Below, piece after piece: positions 1 to 8,822 of a DNA stretch of 64,000 nt. The stretch comes from Loktanella sp. S4079 (GTDB lineage: Bacteria > Pseudomonadota > Alphaproteobacteria > Rhodobacterales > Rhodobacteraceae): the NCBI RefSeq assembly GCF_000967725.1, contig NZ_JXYE01000007.1, forward strand, positions 116,598-180,597. The letters run 5' to 3'. The position numbers and the translations under genes are program-made. The notes below the pieces were generated by a model. That model ran no database searches and was not told the origin of the DNA. It saw nothing but the letters and a program-made list of their open reading frames with translations. The stretch's first letter is position 1; the number at the start of each line of letters is the position of its first letter.

Positions 1-61
1 AAGGTGCAGTTTGGATCACACCACTGGACTGACGACACCAATGCTCAAGGAGATGCCAGTC

Positions 62-892
62 ATGGCCTACAAGATCATCTCGACCATCATTACCGACCAA
101 GCAGATGTTGACGCGCTCAATGCCGCGATCGCGCTGGCCTCGCGCATGGATGCGCATCTCGACATCTTTGCGATCACAGTCAGCCATATTGAAACCGGCG
201 GCTTCTATATGGGCGCTGACGCCGTTCTTTTGGCCGATCAGACCAAAGACGCGATTGAACGCCGTGATAAACTGGAAAAATGGATCAACGCCGAGATGCA
301 GGGCGAAACCGTGCGCTGGTCCCTGCAATCGGCGGCAGTCCAAGGGCCCGGCCTGCGCGACTATATCACGCGACACCTGCGGTTTACCGATCTGATTGTG
401 ACCGCGCGCGTCTATCCCGGCAACGAAGAACTGCCCACCATCATCGAGGCAAGCATGTTCAACGCAGAACGCCCTGTCCTGATGATCCCCCCGGGTTGCG
501 AGGCACCCAACGACGGCGGGCGAATCCTTGTGGGATGGAATGACGGCGCAGAGGCGCTCTCGGCGGTGCGGCACGCCCTGCCCTTTATTGGGGAATCGGC
601 ACAGACTGATGTGTGTATCATCGATCCACCTGCCCGTGGGGCCGACCGATCTAACCCCGGCGGGGCAATTGCCCAGTATTTAATGCGCCATGGCGCAAAG
701 ACTCTTGTTGACGTTCTGGCAAAAACAGAGCCAGATATCGCCGAGATGCTGTTGCGCCATGCTCGGGAGGTTGGCGCACAGATGATCGTGACCGGGGCCT
801 ACGGCCATTCCCGTTTGCGTGAAGCTGTCTTTGGGGGCACTACGCGAAGTTTGTTGGAGTTGGCAGACCGGCCGATCATGATGTCGCGTTAA
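62..892 (+). CDS. Universal stress protein, tandem UspA domains
   Basis: About 276 residues, which is two UspA-like domains of roughly 140 residues each. The second half ends in the typical 'VTGAYGHSRLREAVFGGTTRSL' type segment, a close match to the nucleotide-binding G-x2-G-x9-G(S/T) motif of ATP-binding Usp proteins. I chose the ATG at 62 because AAGGAG lies 9 nt upstream; an in-frame ATG at 11 lacks a comparable site. Tandem Usp proteins are cytoplasmic stress/energy-status proteins, in proteobacteria often induced under low oxygen. The convergent neighbour is an FNR-type oxygen regulator, which fits that theme, but its upstream control region lies outside the window. Exact ligand and role cannot be read from sequence. 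Confidence 0.88.
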   Translation: MAYKIISTIITDQADVDALNAAIALASRMDAHLDIFAITVSHIETGGFYMGADAVLLADQTKDAIERRDKLEKWINAEMQGETVRWSLQSAAVQGPGLRDYITRHLRFTDLIVTARVYPGNEELPTIIEASMFNAERPVLMIPPGCEAPNDGGRILVGWNDGAEALSAVRHALPFIGESAQTDVCIIDPPARGADRSNPGGAIAQYLMRHGAKTLVDVLAKTEPDIAEMLLRHAREVGAQMIVTGAYGHSRLREAVFGGTTRSLLELADRPIMMSR

Positions 893-997
893 GACGCGCG
901 GCATCCTTGGGGTGGACGTGGCCGACGTTTTGGGAGGAACACGGAAGGCGTCCACCCTTGCCAATTGTCAAACATCGCGTTTTCGACTGGCAAGATT

Positions 998-1717
998 TCA
1001 GAAATCTTCGCCGGTTTCCGCACGCAAGGCATCAATATCAGGAACGGTAATATCGCGCCGATCCGTAAACGCGATCAGCCCCTCACGTTTCAACGCGGAC
1101 ATTTGGCGGCTTACCGTTTCGATTGTAAGGCCCAGATAGTTCGCCATGGTTTCGCGTGTGATCGGCAGGGTAAACGTAGCTTTGTCTTGCGTCTTTTCCG
1201 AAAGCTTCGCCATGCGGGTCGCGATCATATACAGCAATGACGCAATTTTTTCCCGCGCTGTTTTGCGCCCCAAGACCAGCATCCATTCGCGCGCCGCGTC
1301 CAATTCGTCGAGCGTCATCTCAAGCAAACGCTGGCCGACATGTGGGGTATCATCGATCAGCTTTTCAAACGGTTTACGCCTGAAACAGCACAGCATCATA
1401 TCGGTTTCAGCAACCACATCGCATTCAATCGTATCGCGATGGGGACGCCCCATGAAATCGCCGGGCAGCAAAAGCCCCACCATCTGCACGCGTCCATCGG
1501 GCATTGTGCGTGTCAGGCTTGAAACGCCAGAGACAATCGACGCCACAAATTCAAGCGGATCACCTGCAAAGAAAATCGGCTGGCCTGCGGAAAATGAACG
1601 ATAATACTTGATCTGCTCCAGTTCACGCATCTCGTTTGGTTCGCATTTGGAACACACCGCGTTAAAACGGATGGGGCAGTCGTCACATGAATTCAATGTC
1701 GGAACAGTAAGTTTCAT
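998..1717 (-). CDS. fnrL: Crp/Fnr-family oxygen-responsive regulator (FnrL-like)
   Basis: A 239-residue FNR-type regulator. The N-terminus has the cysteine cluster C-x2-C-x8-C-x2-C, and a further Cys lies in the 'ECDVVAET' segment at the position of the fourth FNR ligand, so an oxygen-labile [4Fe-4S] cluster is expected. A cyclic-nucleotide-like beta barrel follows, then a C-terminal helix-turn-helix (TRETMANYLGLTIETVSRQ) with the E-x2-S-R recognition pattern of FNR. I prefer the ATG at 1717, with AAAGGTCC upstream; an in-frame GTG at 1735 has no ribosome site. In Rhodobacterales FnrL switches on microaerobic respiration, photosynthesis and haem genes. A perfect palindrome lies about 40 nt upstream of the start. 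Confidence 0.9.
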   Translation of the reverse strand: MKLTVPTLNSCDDCPIRFNAVCSKCEPNEMRELEQIKYYRSFSAGQPIFFAGDPLEFVASIVSGVSSLTRTMPDGRVQMVGLLLPGDFMGRPHRDTIECDVVAETDMMLCCFRRKPFEKLIDDTPHVGQRLLEMTLDELDAAREWMLVLGRKTAREKIASLLYMIATRMAKLSEKTQDKATFTLPITRETMANYLGLTIETVSRQMSALKREGLIAFTDRRDITVPDIDALRAETGEDF

Positions 1718-1757
1718 CTCGACGGACCTTTGCACGAAAAACGCAATCAGCGAAAAA

Positions 1758-1771
1758 CTGAATTTATTCAG
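1758..1771. promoter_or_regulatory. 14-bp palindrome upstream of fnrL
   Basis: CTGAATTTATTCAG has perfect 6-bp arms around a 2-bp centre, 41-54 nt upstream of the fnrL-like start. The position suits an operator. It does not match the FNR consensus TTGAT-N4-ATCAA in spacing, so the cognate regulator is unknown. The rest of the stretch between the two minus-strand genes (1718-1833) shows nothing else I can name. Confidence 0.4.
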
Positions 1772-1833
1772 CTATCGCAGTGCAAAACGCGCAGGTCAAT
1801 AAGTCGACAGATGGGGTAAAAGACCTCATCCCG

Positions 1834-3480
1834 CTAAAACTTTGCGTCCCCCAGCCCCACAAATGGGTCTACCGGATTGTTTTCATTCCAGTCTTTCTTG
1901 CCCAATAGCAATTGAAAGACTGCATGCTGTGTCGTTTCGGTCGTTGAGTAGGCATTGATATAAGTCGGCACACGCGGCGCATCATAGAGCATGTAGGGAT
2001 AGCCAAATGAGATCATCACAGTCGGTATTTCGTGCCAAAACCGCTGCATCGCGACGCCAAAATCACCGGTCAGTGACAACCAATCCAAGAAAATGCGTCC
2101 GCGTGTTAGCAGCGTCTCATCACCGAATAGGTAAAGCACCAGATCATACTGACTGGGAGATACCTCCATCCCTGGCGTGTAGATCGTGACCTGAAATCCT
2201 GCGCCAACCAATAGATCAGGCAGCACAAAGGGCAGCGGATCAGGCACAAACGGAAATACAATCCCGCCAGAGAACACCAAGACACGTCGATGTTTCTTAG
2301 GACTTAGCGGCAAATTGTCCTGCACGTCTTTCACCAGTGTCGGTGCCATCAACGCGACGTCAGCCGCATAGGAAATGTTGGCTTGGCGATCGACCCGCGC
2401 AAGCGGGGCGGCCTTTTGATGTAGGCCAAGCGCTGCTTTCATTGCCAATTGCCGCGCGACCGCATCATTGATCCGATCCCACGTTAGTCTGCCGTCCTCC
2501 AATGCGGCACGCAGATAGCCCAGATCTTGCTCTGGATTGTCTGAAAACAAGATAACATCGCAGCCACTGCTGATCAGCTCGGGTAGATAATCCTTGCGAT
2601 GTGACCACGACCCGAGGCCCGCCATTGACGTTGCATCAGACACGACAAGCCCGTTGAACCCCATTTCTACGCGCAATAGCTGCGTTGTTAACAGCTTACT
2701 GATCGATGCCGGGCGATATGCCTCTGGCGAATTGTCGCCCTGGTTCGCGTAGGCAGGCAAGGCAATATGTGCCGACATGACCGACATCGCACCTCGATCA
2801 ATCGCTGCCTGATACAGCCGCCCAAAGCTTTGCTTCCAATCATCCATCGACAGCGGATTTATTGTGGTGACGAGATGCTGATCGCGGTCGTCGTATCCTT
2901 CGCCCGGCCAATGTTTCACCGTCGCCCCGATGCCATGCTCTTGGAACACTTCCATCTGAGCAATGGCATGTTTTTCAATCGTATCCACATCGGAGCCGAA
3001 TCCGCGGGTCGCTACAATCGCGCTACGAAAGGCATGGTTAATGTCGAGAACCGGCGTAAAGCTCCAGTTAATGCCAGAAGCGGCTGCCTCTTGCGCCATG
3101 CGTCGACTAACTTCTTTAGTAATATCCAAATCATCAATCGCCGCCAATGACAGCGGGTTGGGCCATTCTGCACCATCAGGCAGCCCCATGCGCGACCCTT
3201 CGAGATCGGCAGAGACAAGCAGCGGTGTTGGCACAATTTTGTTGAACTTCGCGATAAAGGCGCGTTCCGCCTGTGCATCACCGCTAAGCATGCGGGTAAT
3301 CCCGCCGGGCCGAAACGCCATCGCTTGGGCCATCAGTTTGGCATTGTCGCCAGGGCATCGCAGATTGAAGAGCTGCCTCAATTTATCGTCGTTAGACAGT
3401 GCGGAAAATGCTGCCTTTACCCAATCAATCGCCTCGGAATCGAGCGAGAAAGGCGACTGTTCAAACTTTTCAAATTGCAT
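1834..3480 (-). CDS. Cytoplasmic GH3 glycosidase (beta-N-acetylhexosaminidase-like)
   Basis: A 548-residue two-domain glycoside hydrolase family 3 protein. Residues 189-202 carry KHWPGEG...DQH, the NagZ-type loop (family form KHFPGHG...DSH) with the Asp/His pair used as general acid/base. 'VVSDATSM' places the nucleophile Asp near residue 282. A GH3 C-terminal domain (about 390-548) resembles the two-domain Bacillus-type NagZ. No signal peptide is visible, so it is probably cytoplasmic and acts on imported disaccharides or wall fragments. The ATG at 3480 has GGAGCAG upstream. It is the last gene of the sugar operon on this strand but is separated by a terminator-like hairpin and has its own promoter-like sequence. 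The substrate is not determinable; GH3 contains no well-known fucosidases. Confidence 0.82.
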   Translation of the reverse strand: MQFEKFEQSPFSLDSEAIDWVKAAFSALSNDDKLRQLFNLRCPGDNAKLMAQAMAFRPGGITRMLSGDAQAERAFIAKFNKIVPTPLLVSADLEGSRMGLPDGAEWPNPLSLAAIDDLDITKEVSRRMAQEAAASGINWSFTPVLDINHAFRSAIVATRGFGSDVDTIEKHAIAQMEVFQEHGIGATVKHWPGEGYDDRDQHLVTTINPLSMDDWKQSFGRLYQAAIDRGAMSVMSAHIALPAYANQGDNSPEAYRPASISKLLTTQLLRVEMGFNGLVVSDATSMAGLGSWSHRKDYLPELISSGCDVILFSDNPEQDLGYLRAALEDGRLTWDRINDAVARQLAMKAALGLHQKAAPLARVDRQANISYAADVALMAPTLVKDVQDNLPLSPKKHRRVLVFSGGIVFPFVPDPLPFVLPDLLVGAGFQVTIYTPGMEVSPSQYDLVLYLFGDETLLTRGRIFLDWLSLTGDFGVAMQRFWHEIPTVMISFGYPYMLYDAPRVPTYINAYSTTETTQHAVFQLLLGKKDWNENNPVDPFVGLGDAKF

Positions 3481-3491
3481 TCACTGCTCCG

Positions 3492-3520
3492 ATTAATGCG
3501 TCTCAAATTGATTTTGACAA
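3492..3520 (-). promoter_or_regulatory. Candidate sigma-70 promoter for the GH3 gene
   Basis: Reading the minus strand, TTGTCA (3515-3520) and ATTAAT (3492-3497) are separated by exactly 17 nt, just upstream of the GH3 start at 3480. Matches are 5/6 and 4/6 to the consensus hexamers. It would put the start of transcription very close to the Shine-Dalgarno. Confidence 0.35.
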
Positions 3521-3539
3521 AGGCAGCCGAAAGGATGGC

Positions 3540-3572
3540 AAAGGCCCCCGCGCACAATCTGCGAAGGGGCCC
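3540..3572 (-). terminator. Terminator-like hairpin between FAH hydrolase and GH3 genes
   Basis: On the minus strand GGCCCC (3566-3571) and GGGGCC (3543-3548) form a GC stem with additional CGC/GCG pairing inside, followed by TTT. The T-tract is short, so it may attenuate rather than stop transcription into the GH3 gene. Confidence 0.5.
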
Positions 3573-3590
3573 TGTGTAATCTCGAATTGA

Positions 3591-4445
3591 TTAAGAATTT
3601 ACAACCGACTGCGTTTGGACACCAAGCCCCTCAATCCCGAGGCGCATGGTTTCGCCACCCTTTAGGTACACTGGTGGCTTTTGCCCCATCCCCACACCAG
3701 GCGGTGTGCCCGTTGAGATCACATCACCCGGCTGCAACGACATGAATTGGCTGAGATAGGAAATCAAGAATGGTACTTTGTAGACCATCGTGGCGGTTGA
3801 TCCGTCTTGATAACGCTTGCCATCAATCTCTAGCCACATGGGCAGGTTGTCGTAATCGCTAACCTCATCAGGTGTCACAAGCCATGGACCCGTTGGGCCA
3901 AATGTATCGCACCCTTTGCCCTTGTCCCAGGTTCCCGAGCGTTCGATTTGGTATTCACGTTCTGACACGTCGTTCACCACGCAAAAACCAGCGACATGTT
4001 TCATCGCGTCGGCCTCGTCGATGTAAGACCCGCCAGTTCCGATCACGACGCCCAACTCGACCTCCCAATCGGTTTTCACCGAACCGCGCGGGATACGCAC
4101 ATCATCATCTGGGCCAACAACTGCCGAGGTCCATTTATTAAAGACAACGGGTTCTGGCGGCACCTCTAAACCGCTTTCTGCGGCGTGATCGGCATAGTTC
4201 AATCCGATGCAAATAAACTTGCCAATGTTTCCAACGCAGGGACCAAGCCGCAGACTATCTTGGGGTGTTCCCGGCACAATCGGAAGGGCCGAAATATCAA
4301 GCCCGCTGAGCTTAGACATCCCTTCGGTGGTCAGCGCATCACCTGAGATATCCTGAACGACACCAGAGAGATCACGCACGCGCCCCTCGTCGTCCAGCAG
4401 CCCCGGCTTTTCCTGACCCGCAGGCCCGTAACGTAACAGCTTCAT
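3591..4445 (-). CDS. FAH-family hydrolase, probable 2,4-diketo-3-deoxy-L-fuconate hydrolase
   Basis: A 284-residue fumarylacetoacetate-hydrolase fold enzyme. The metal-site pattern is visible as 'DWEVELGVVIG' (E-x-E) and 'FCVVNDVSER', with 'ISTGTPPGVGMG' near the C-terminus. The length matches the single-domain ureidoglycolate/2,4-diketo-3-deoxy-fuconate hydrolase group. I chose ATG 4445, preceded by GAAAGGG; the longer frame to 4511 would run into the upstream binding-protein gene. In the oxidative L-fucose pathway this enzyme cleaves 2,4-diketo-3-deoxy-L-fuconate to pyruvate and L-lactate. That assignment rests on the neighbouring mutarotase, lactonase, dehydratase and two dehydrogenases. 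A related acylpyruvase activity on another sugar acid is the main alternative. Confidence 0.8.
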   Translation of the reverse strand: MKLLRYGPAGQEKPGLLDDEGRVRDLSGVVQDISGDALTTEGMSKLSGLDISALPIVPGTPQDSLRLGPCVGNIGKFICIGLNYADHAAESGLEVPPEPVVFNKWTSAVVGPDDDVRIPRGSVKTDWEVELGVVIGTGGSYIDEADAMKHVAGFCVVNDVSEREYQIERSGTWDKGKGCDTFGPTGPWLVTPDEVSDYDNLPMWLEIDGKRYQDGSTATMVYKVPFLISYLSQFMSLQPGDVISTGTPPGVGMGQKPPVYLKGGETMRLGIEGLGVQTQSVVNS

Positions 4446-4468
4446 CTTTGCCCTTTCGCAATAGTGTG

Positions 4469-4494
4469 ACGGCCCGCTGACAATAACGGGCCGT
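4469..4494 (-). other. Intercistronic hairpin after the sugar-binding-protein gene
   Basis: ACGGCCCG (4469-4476) and CGGGCCGT (4487-4494) form a perfect 8-bp stem with a 10-nt loop, between the binding-protein stop and the hydrolase start, without a T-tract. Such structures commonly protect or partly terminate binding-protein mRNA, so that the periplasmic protein outnumbers its transporter. Confidence 0.6.
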
Positions 4495-4507
4495 TTCTTG
4501 AAAGCAA

Positions 4508-5449
4508 TCAATCGTAGAGAACGGCCTGAATTTCAGCGTTATCAATGTTAGATTGATCGTAATAGTAGAACCCAGTGTCGATCACCGCAGGCAGGTCTTG
4601 ACCCTTGGTTGCGGCGACCGCTGCTTTGACCGTTTCGTAACCGATCCCAACCGGGTTTTGGGTAATTGCGCCCGCCATCAAACCGTCACGAATGGCGTCT
4701 GTTTGCGCCTTACCCGAGTCATAGCCAATGATGGTCACCCCTTGGGTGCCCAATTCGCGCACCGCGTTCACCACACCAATGGCAGATCCTTCGTTCGTGC
4801 CAAACATCCCATCCAAATCAGGGTTCGCAACGAGGATCGCCTTGGCGACTTCGGTCGACTGCAACTGATCGCCCTGACCGTATTGGACCGTGACCACCTC
4901 AATTTCGGGGTAATTGGCCGCAATCTGATCTAGAAAACCATCCCGGCGGTCGATCCCTGTGCGACTGGTTTGATCGTGAGCAACAACCGCGACGGTTCCA
5001 GAGCCGCCAATCAGCTCTGCCATCTTATCGGCTGCCAGCGCTGCGGCAGCGCGGTTGTCGGTTGTCGCAGTCGTGACCGGAATATCGCTGTCCACACCGC
5101 TATCAAAGGCCACTACCGGAATGCCTGCATCCGCCGCCTGTCGCAGCAATGGGATCGCTGCTTGGCTATCAAGTGCGGCAAACCCAATCGCCGCTGGACT
5201 ATTGGCAAGGGCAGCCGCCAGCATATCAATCTGCCGGTCGACCATGGTCTCGTTGTCGGGGCCTTCGAAAGTGATGCGCACACCTTCTTCTGCGGCGGCT
5301 TGCTCTGCCCCGGCTTGCACAGCCTGCCAGAACTGGTGCTGGAACCCTTTTGAGACCAGCGGGATAAAAAGTTCATCCTGCGCAATTGTTGGCTGCCCTA
5401 ATAAGGCTGCGGCGCCCAGCGCCCCCATAAACGTACGGCGTAACAACAT
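4508..5449 (-). CDS. Sugar ABC transporter, periplasmic binding protein (RbsB-type)
   Basis: A 313-residue periplasmic binding protein of the ribose/galactose (CUT2) class. The ATG at 5449 follows AGGAGGA and gives a clean signal sequence (MLLRRTFMGALGAAALLGQP, cleavage near AQ). The mature part shows the two-lobe Peripla_BP_4 pattern: 'LVSKGFQHQFWQ' at the start, 'VAFDSGVDSDIP', 'NEGSAIG' and 'IIGYDSG'. It lies directly downstream of a matching permease (40-nt gap) and ATPase. Context with fucose-type catabolic enzymes suggests L-fucose or a related 6-deoxy/aldose sugar as ligand; the pocket specificity itself cannot be read. Confidence 0.9.
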   Translation of the reverse strand: MLLRRTFMGALGAAALLGQPTIAQDELFIPLVSKGFQHQFWQAVQAGAEQAAAEEGVRITFEGPDNETMVDRQIDMLAAALANSPAAIGFAALDSQAAIPLLRQAADAGIPVVAFDSGVDSDIPVTTATTDNRAAAALAADKMAELIGGSGTVAVVAHDQTSRTGIDRRDGFLDQIAANYPEIEVVTVQYGQGDQLQSTEVAKAILVANPDLDGMFGTNEGSAIGVVNAVRELGTQGVTIIGYDSGKAQTDAIRDGLMAGAITQNPVGIGYETVKAAVAATKGQDLPAVIDTGFYYYDQSNIDNAEIQAVLYD

Positions 5450-5489
5450 GTTTTCCTCCTCCACTGTTGTTTGGTCGTCTCGTAGTGCT

Positions 5490-6497
5490 TTAATTCGTTT
5501 TGCGGCGACGCATCATATCGGCGTAAACAGCCAAGATAATAATGATGCCCGTCACCACGGTCTGCCATTCCTGCGCCACGGACAGCACACGCAGACCGTT
5601 GGTCAATACCGCCATAATCAGCGCCCCAATCAGCGTACCGATGATGGTGCCTCTCCCACCTGATAATGAGGTCCCGCCAATCACAACGGCAGCGATGGCC
5701 TCTAGCTCGTAACCTAGCCCGAGCGCCGGCTGCGCAGAATTCAAACGTGACGCAATCAGCAAACCACCGATCCCCACAATCGCGCCTGCCAACGCGTAGA
5801 TCGCAATTTTCCAACGGTCTGTATTTACCCCCGAAAGGCGGACGGCCTCTTCGTTTGATCCCAGCGCAAAGCAATACCGCCCTAACACCGTACGGCTCAG
5901 GATATAGGCCGCTGCACCTGCAACGATGAACAAGATCAAAACCCCGTTCGGAATAGGCAGAAATGGGATAACTTCACCGATCAATGACCCCCGAGAAATT
6001 TGATCAAAGCCAGGCGTATCGTTGAAATAGATCGGCCGCGTTCCAGAGATGACGAGGCTGAGGCCCTTGAGGATCAGCATCATGCCGAGGGTCGCAATGA
6101 ATGGCGGGATCTTTAGCTTGGCGACAAATGTGCCTGAACACATGCCGCAAAATGCACCCGTACCAATCGCCGCGATAATCCCCAAAGGCATGGGTAGCCC
6201 TGCTTTGGTCAGCACAACACCTGCCATAACGGCGCAAAACGTCATCATGGTGCCAACCGACAGATCAATGCCCCCCGTAATAATCACCAAGGTCGCGGCA
6301 ATCGCCAGAACACCATTCACCGAAGTCGCCTGCAATATCGCGATCATGTTCGACATCTGCATGAAGTTCGGCGACGCCAATGAAAACACGATGAGCAAAA
6401 CGATCAGCGACGCGAATGCCAGAACGCGTTGATGGGTCAAGGCGCTGACAATCCGGCTAACCACGGTCGGGTCTTGGGGTGAAGTGATTACTGTCAT
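5490..6497 (-). CDS. Sugar ABC transporter permease (RbsC-type)
   Basis: A 335-residue polytopic inner-membrane protein of the BPD_transp_2 family. It carries the family segments 'NGVLAIAATLVIITGGIDLSVG' and 'EAIAAVVIGGTSLSGGRGTI', the second being the EAA-like coupling loop that contacts the ATPase. Eight or more hydrophobic segments are seen. The start at 6497 lies 1 nt from the stop of the upstream ATPase gene, so the two are probably translationally coupled. It forms a homodimeric channel with the flanking ATPase and binding protein. Confidence 0.9.
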   Translation of the reverse strand: MTVITSPQDPTVVSRIVSALTHQRVLAFASLIVLLIVFSLASPNFMQMSNMIAILQATSVNGVLAIAATLVIITGGIDLSVGTMMTFCAVMAGVVLTKAGLPMPLGIIAAIGTGAFCGMCSGTFVAKLKIPPFIATLGMMLILKGLSLVISGTRPIYFNDTPGFDQISRGSLIGEVIPFLPIPNGVLILFIVAGAAAYILSRTVLGRYCFALGSNEEAVRLSGVNTDRWKIAIYALAGAIVGIGGLLIASRLNSAQPALGLGYELEAIAAVVIGGTSLSGGRGTIIGTLIGALIMAVLTNGLRVLSVAQEWQTVVTGIIIILAVYADMMRRRKTN

Positions 6498-6498
6498 C

Positions 6499-8019
6499 TT
6501 ATCCTCCGACGCGCGCAGCCTGCATGTCGCGCTGCGTCGCTAGTTCCATGATATCTTCTTGGGTTGTGGTTGATCCGCCGGGCAAAATGCCCGTCAGGCG
6601 CCCCTCGCACATGACGGCGATACGGTGGCTCAGGCGCATGACTTCGGGCAGTTCAGAACTGATTACAATGATCGCCCTGCCCTGCGCGGCGAGCTCTTCG
6701 AGCAGGCGGTAAATCTCTGACTTTGCGCCCACATCAATGCCGCGTGTCGGCTCGTCAAAGATGAGAATATCGCAGTCTCGCAAGAGCCATTTGGCGATCA
6801 CCACCTTTTGCTGATTACCCCCCGACAAAAGCCGCACATCCTGCTGATCCGAAGGGGTGCGAATGCCAAGTTTCGTAATATAAGACTGCGCCGTTTGGCG
6901 CATCGCGTGTTCGTCCAACACCCCTGCCCGCGAGGTAAACCGCGCAAGCGATGCCATCGCAATATTTGCGCGCACTGTCATATCCGTCGCCAAGCCGAAA
7001 TGCTTGCGGTCCTCGGACAGATAGCCAATGCCCGCGCCAACTGCATCGGCAGGGGTGCGAATATCGCATCGCGCGCCATGCACAAAAATCTCGCCGCTAT
7101 CACGTGGGTCTGCACCAAAGATGGCGCGGGCGACCTCGGTTCTGCCTGCGCCCATCAGCCCAGCAAACCCTAGGATTTCGCCCTTTTTCACGTCGAAACT
7201 CACATCGTGAAGCTCTCGGCCGCGGCTAAGGTTACGCACCGCGAGCGCGACCTCTGCTTGCGCAAGCTTCGGGATTTGCGGTGGCTGATCGTGCACTTCG
7301 CGCCCGACCATCAGCTCGATAATCTTGGAAAGAGGCGTCTGCGCCGCATCCAGCGTGTCGATCCACGCACCATCGCGCATCACTGTCACGCGATCAGCAA
7401 TGCGTTTGATTTCATCCATCTTGTGGCTGATATAAATAATCCCAACGCCGTCAGCCTTAAGACGGGCAATAACTGCGAATAGCTCTGCGATTTCGGCATC
7501 ATTCAACGCAGCTGTGGGTTCATCCATGATCAGCACGCGCGGGCGGTAGGACAGCGCCTTGGCGATTTCGATCAGCTGTTGCCGCGCGATAGTTTGTTCT
7601 CCGACGCGCGCGCGCGGATCAATATCCAGATGCATTGACGCGAATATCTCAGCGGTCTGCGCATTCAATGCTTTTTCGTCCAACCGTCCAAAACGGCGGC
7701 GCGGTTCGCGTCCGATAAAGACATTCTGCGCAGCCGTTAGATCGTTCATCAGGCTCAGCTCTTGGTGGATGATGCCGATCCCCATGTCTTGAGCCGCGCG
7801 TGGTGTATCTGGTGCACCCGCAAAGCCCGCGATACGCACAGTTCCGCCGTCGCGGTGATACACCCCTGACAAGATTTTCATCAGCGTGGATTTTCCAGCG
7901 CCGTTTTCCCCCATCAACGCGTGGACTTCGCCCGCATTGAGATCGAATTGAACGTTCTTAAGGGCGTGAACCCCCGGGAACCTCTTTTCGATACCCGTCA
8001 TTTCAACAAGTTTCGTCAT
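6499..8019 (-). CDS. Sugar ABC transporter ATPase, double-domain (RbsA-type)
   Basis: About 506 residues with two ATPase cassettes fused, as is standard for CUT2 importers. The first half has Walker A 'GENGAGKST' and Walker B '[11 protein letters not shown]'. The second half has the usual modified Walker A region ('[16 protein letters not shown]'), signature 'LSGGNQQKV' and '[14 protein letters not shown]'. I chose ATG 8019, with GGGAGGG 10 nt upstream, over an in-frame TTG at 8037 that sits inside that ribosome site. The first gene of the transporter trio, it follows the SDR by 33 nt in the same operon. Confidence 0.92.
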   Translation of the reverse strand: MTKLVEMTGIEKRFPGVHALKNVQFDLNAGEVHALMGENGAGKSTLMKILSGVYHRDGGTVRIAGFAGAPDTPRAAQDMGIGIIHQELSLMNDLTAAQNVFIGREPRRRFGRLDEKALNAQTAEIFASMHLDIDPRARVGEQTIARQQLIEIAKALSYRPRVLIMDEPTAALNDAEIAELFAVIARLKADGVGIIYISHKMDEIKRIADRVTVMRDGAWIDTLDAAQTPLSKIIELMVGREVHDQPPQIPKLAQAEVALAVRNLSRGRELHDVSFDVKKGEILGFAGLMGAGRTEVARAIFGADPRDSGEIFVHGARCDIRTPADAVGAGIGYLSEDRKHFGLATDMTVRANIAMASLARFTSRAGVLDEHAMRQTAQSYITKLGIRTPSDQQDVRLLSGGNQQKVVIAKWLLRDCDILIFDEPTRGIDVGAKSEIYRLLEELAAQGRAIIVISSELPEVMRLSHRIAVMCEGRLTGILPGGSTTTQEDIMELATQRDMQAARVGG

Positions 8020-8052
8020 TTGCGCCGGCCCTCCCAAACCGTTGCAAAACGT

Positions 8053-8799
8053 CTAAATCGTGACGCCCCCATCAACTGAAACGGCCTGCCCGGTGACAAA
8101 TCGGCTATCGTCGGACAAGAGATGAATGATCGTTGGCGTCATGTCTTCGACTGTGGCAAGCCGCCCCATTGGCTGACGCGCGATAAAATCCTTTTCCGCC
8201 TGCACCGGATCAGAGGCAGCCGCAATGCGCCCACGAAGTGAAGGAGTATCCACCGTTCCGGGACAAAGCGCATTGCAACGCAGCCCAGACTGCACGAAAT
8301 CGGCGGCGATCGCCTTGGTCAGGCCCAGTACAGCAGCTTTGGTTGCCCCATAAGCCGTCCGGTGCGGAAAGCCCTTAATCGATGACGCCATTGAAGACAT
8401 ATTCAGGATCGAGGCGGTTCCCGTCTGTCCAGCCTGACGTAACATTCCCGGAATGAATGCCCGGCTGATCCGCAACATTGAGGTCACATTCACATTGACC
8501 GAGCGTTCCCAGTCTTCGTCCGAAACATCCAAAATCGTGCCGTGATGAACGATGCCAGCGCAATTGAACAGGCAATCGAGATCCGGCAAATCCTGAGCAA
8601 TGTCTAAGGTCGCCTGTGCATCGGTCACGTCAAACACCCGCGTTTCGATGCCGTCAATATCGCGCAACGTTGCTAAGGTATCTGCATTGAGGTCTGTCGC
8701 GATGACTTTGGCGCCCTCGCTTGCGCAGGCAATAGCGGCAGCATGGCCCATTCCTTGCCCGGCTGCTGTAATCAAAATTGTTTTGTCTCTTAAACGCAT
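8053..8799 (-). CDS. SDR dehydrogenase, probable 2-keto-3-deoxy-L-fuconate dehydrogenase
   Basis: A 248-residue classical short-chain dehydrogenase. It has the glycine motif TAAGQGMG near the N-terminus, 'DLDCLFNCAGIVH' (NAG motif variant CAG), catalytic Ser in 'ILNMSSMASS', and 'YGATKAA' (Y-x3-K). The ATG at 8799 follows GGGGGGAG; an upstream GTG/ATG extension is not needed. The family includes 2-keto-3-deoxy-L-fuconate dehydrogenases, which oxidise the C4 hydroxyl with NAD+ to give 2,4-diketo-3-deoxy-L-fuconate for the FAH hydrolase in the same operon. An alternative is L-fucose dehydrogenase itself, but a separate aldo/keto reductase better fills that step. Confidence 0.8.
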   Translation of the reverse strand: MRLRDKTILITAAGQGMGHAAAIACASEGAKVIATDLNADTLATLRDIDGIETRVFDVTDAQATLDIAQDLPDLDCLFNCAGIVHHGTILDVSDEDWERSVNVNVTSMLRISRAFIPGMLRQAGQTGTASILNMSSMASSIKGFPHRTAYGATKAAVLGLTKAIAADFVQSGLRCNALCPGTVDTPSLRGRIAAASDPVQAEKDFIARQPMGRLATVEDMTPTIIHLLSDDSRFVTGQAVSVDGGVTI

Positions 8800-8822
8800 A
8801 CACGGCTCCCCCCGACTTATGC

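Noticed and set aside
1758..1771. Reading the palindrome as an FNR box
   Set aside because: Half-sites CTGAAT/ATTCAG with a 2-bp centre do not fit TTGAT-N4-ATCAA; kept only as an unassigned palindrome.
5055..5663. 202-residue plus-strand ORF spanning the binding protein/permease junction
   Set aside because: Antisense to two clear transporter genes; composition is what the opposite strand predicts.
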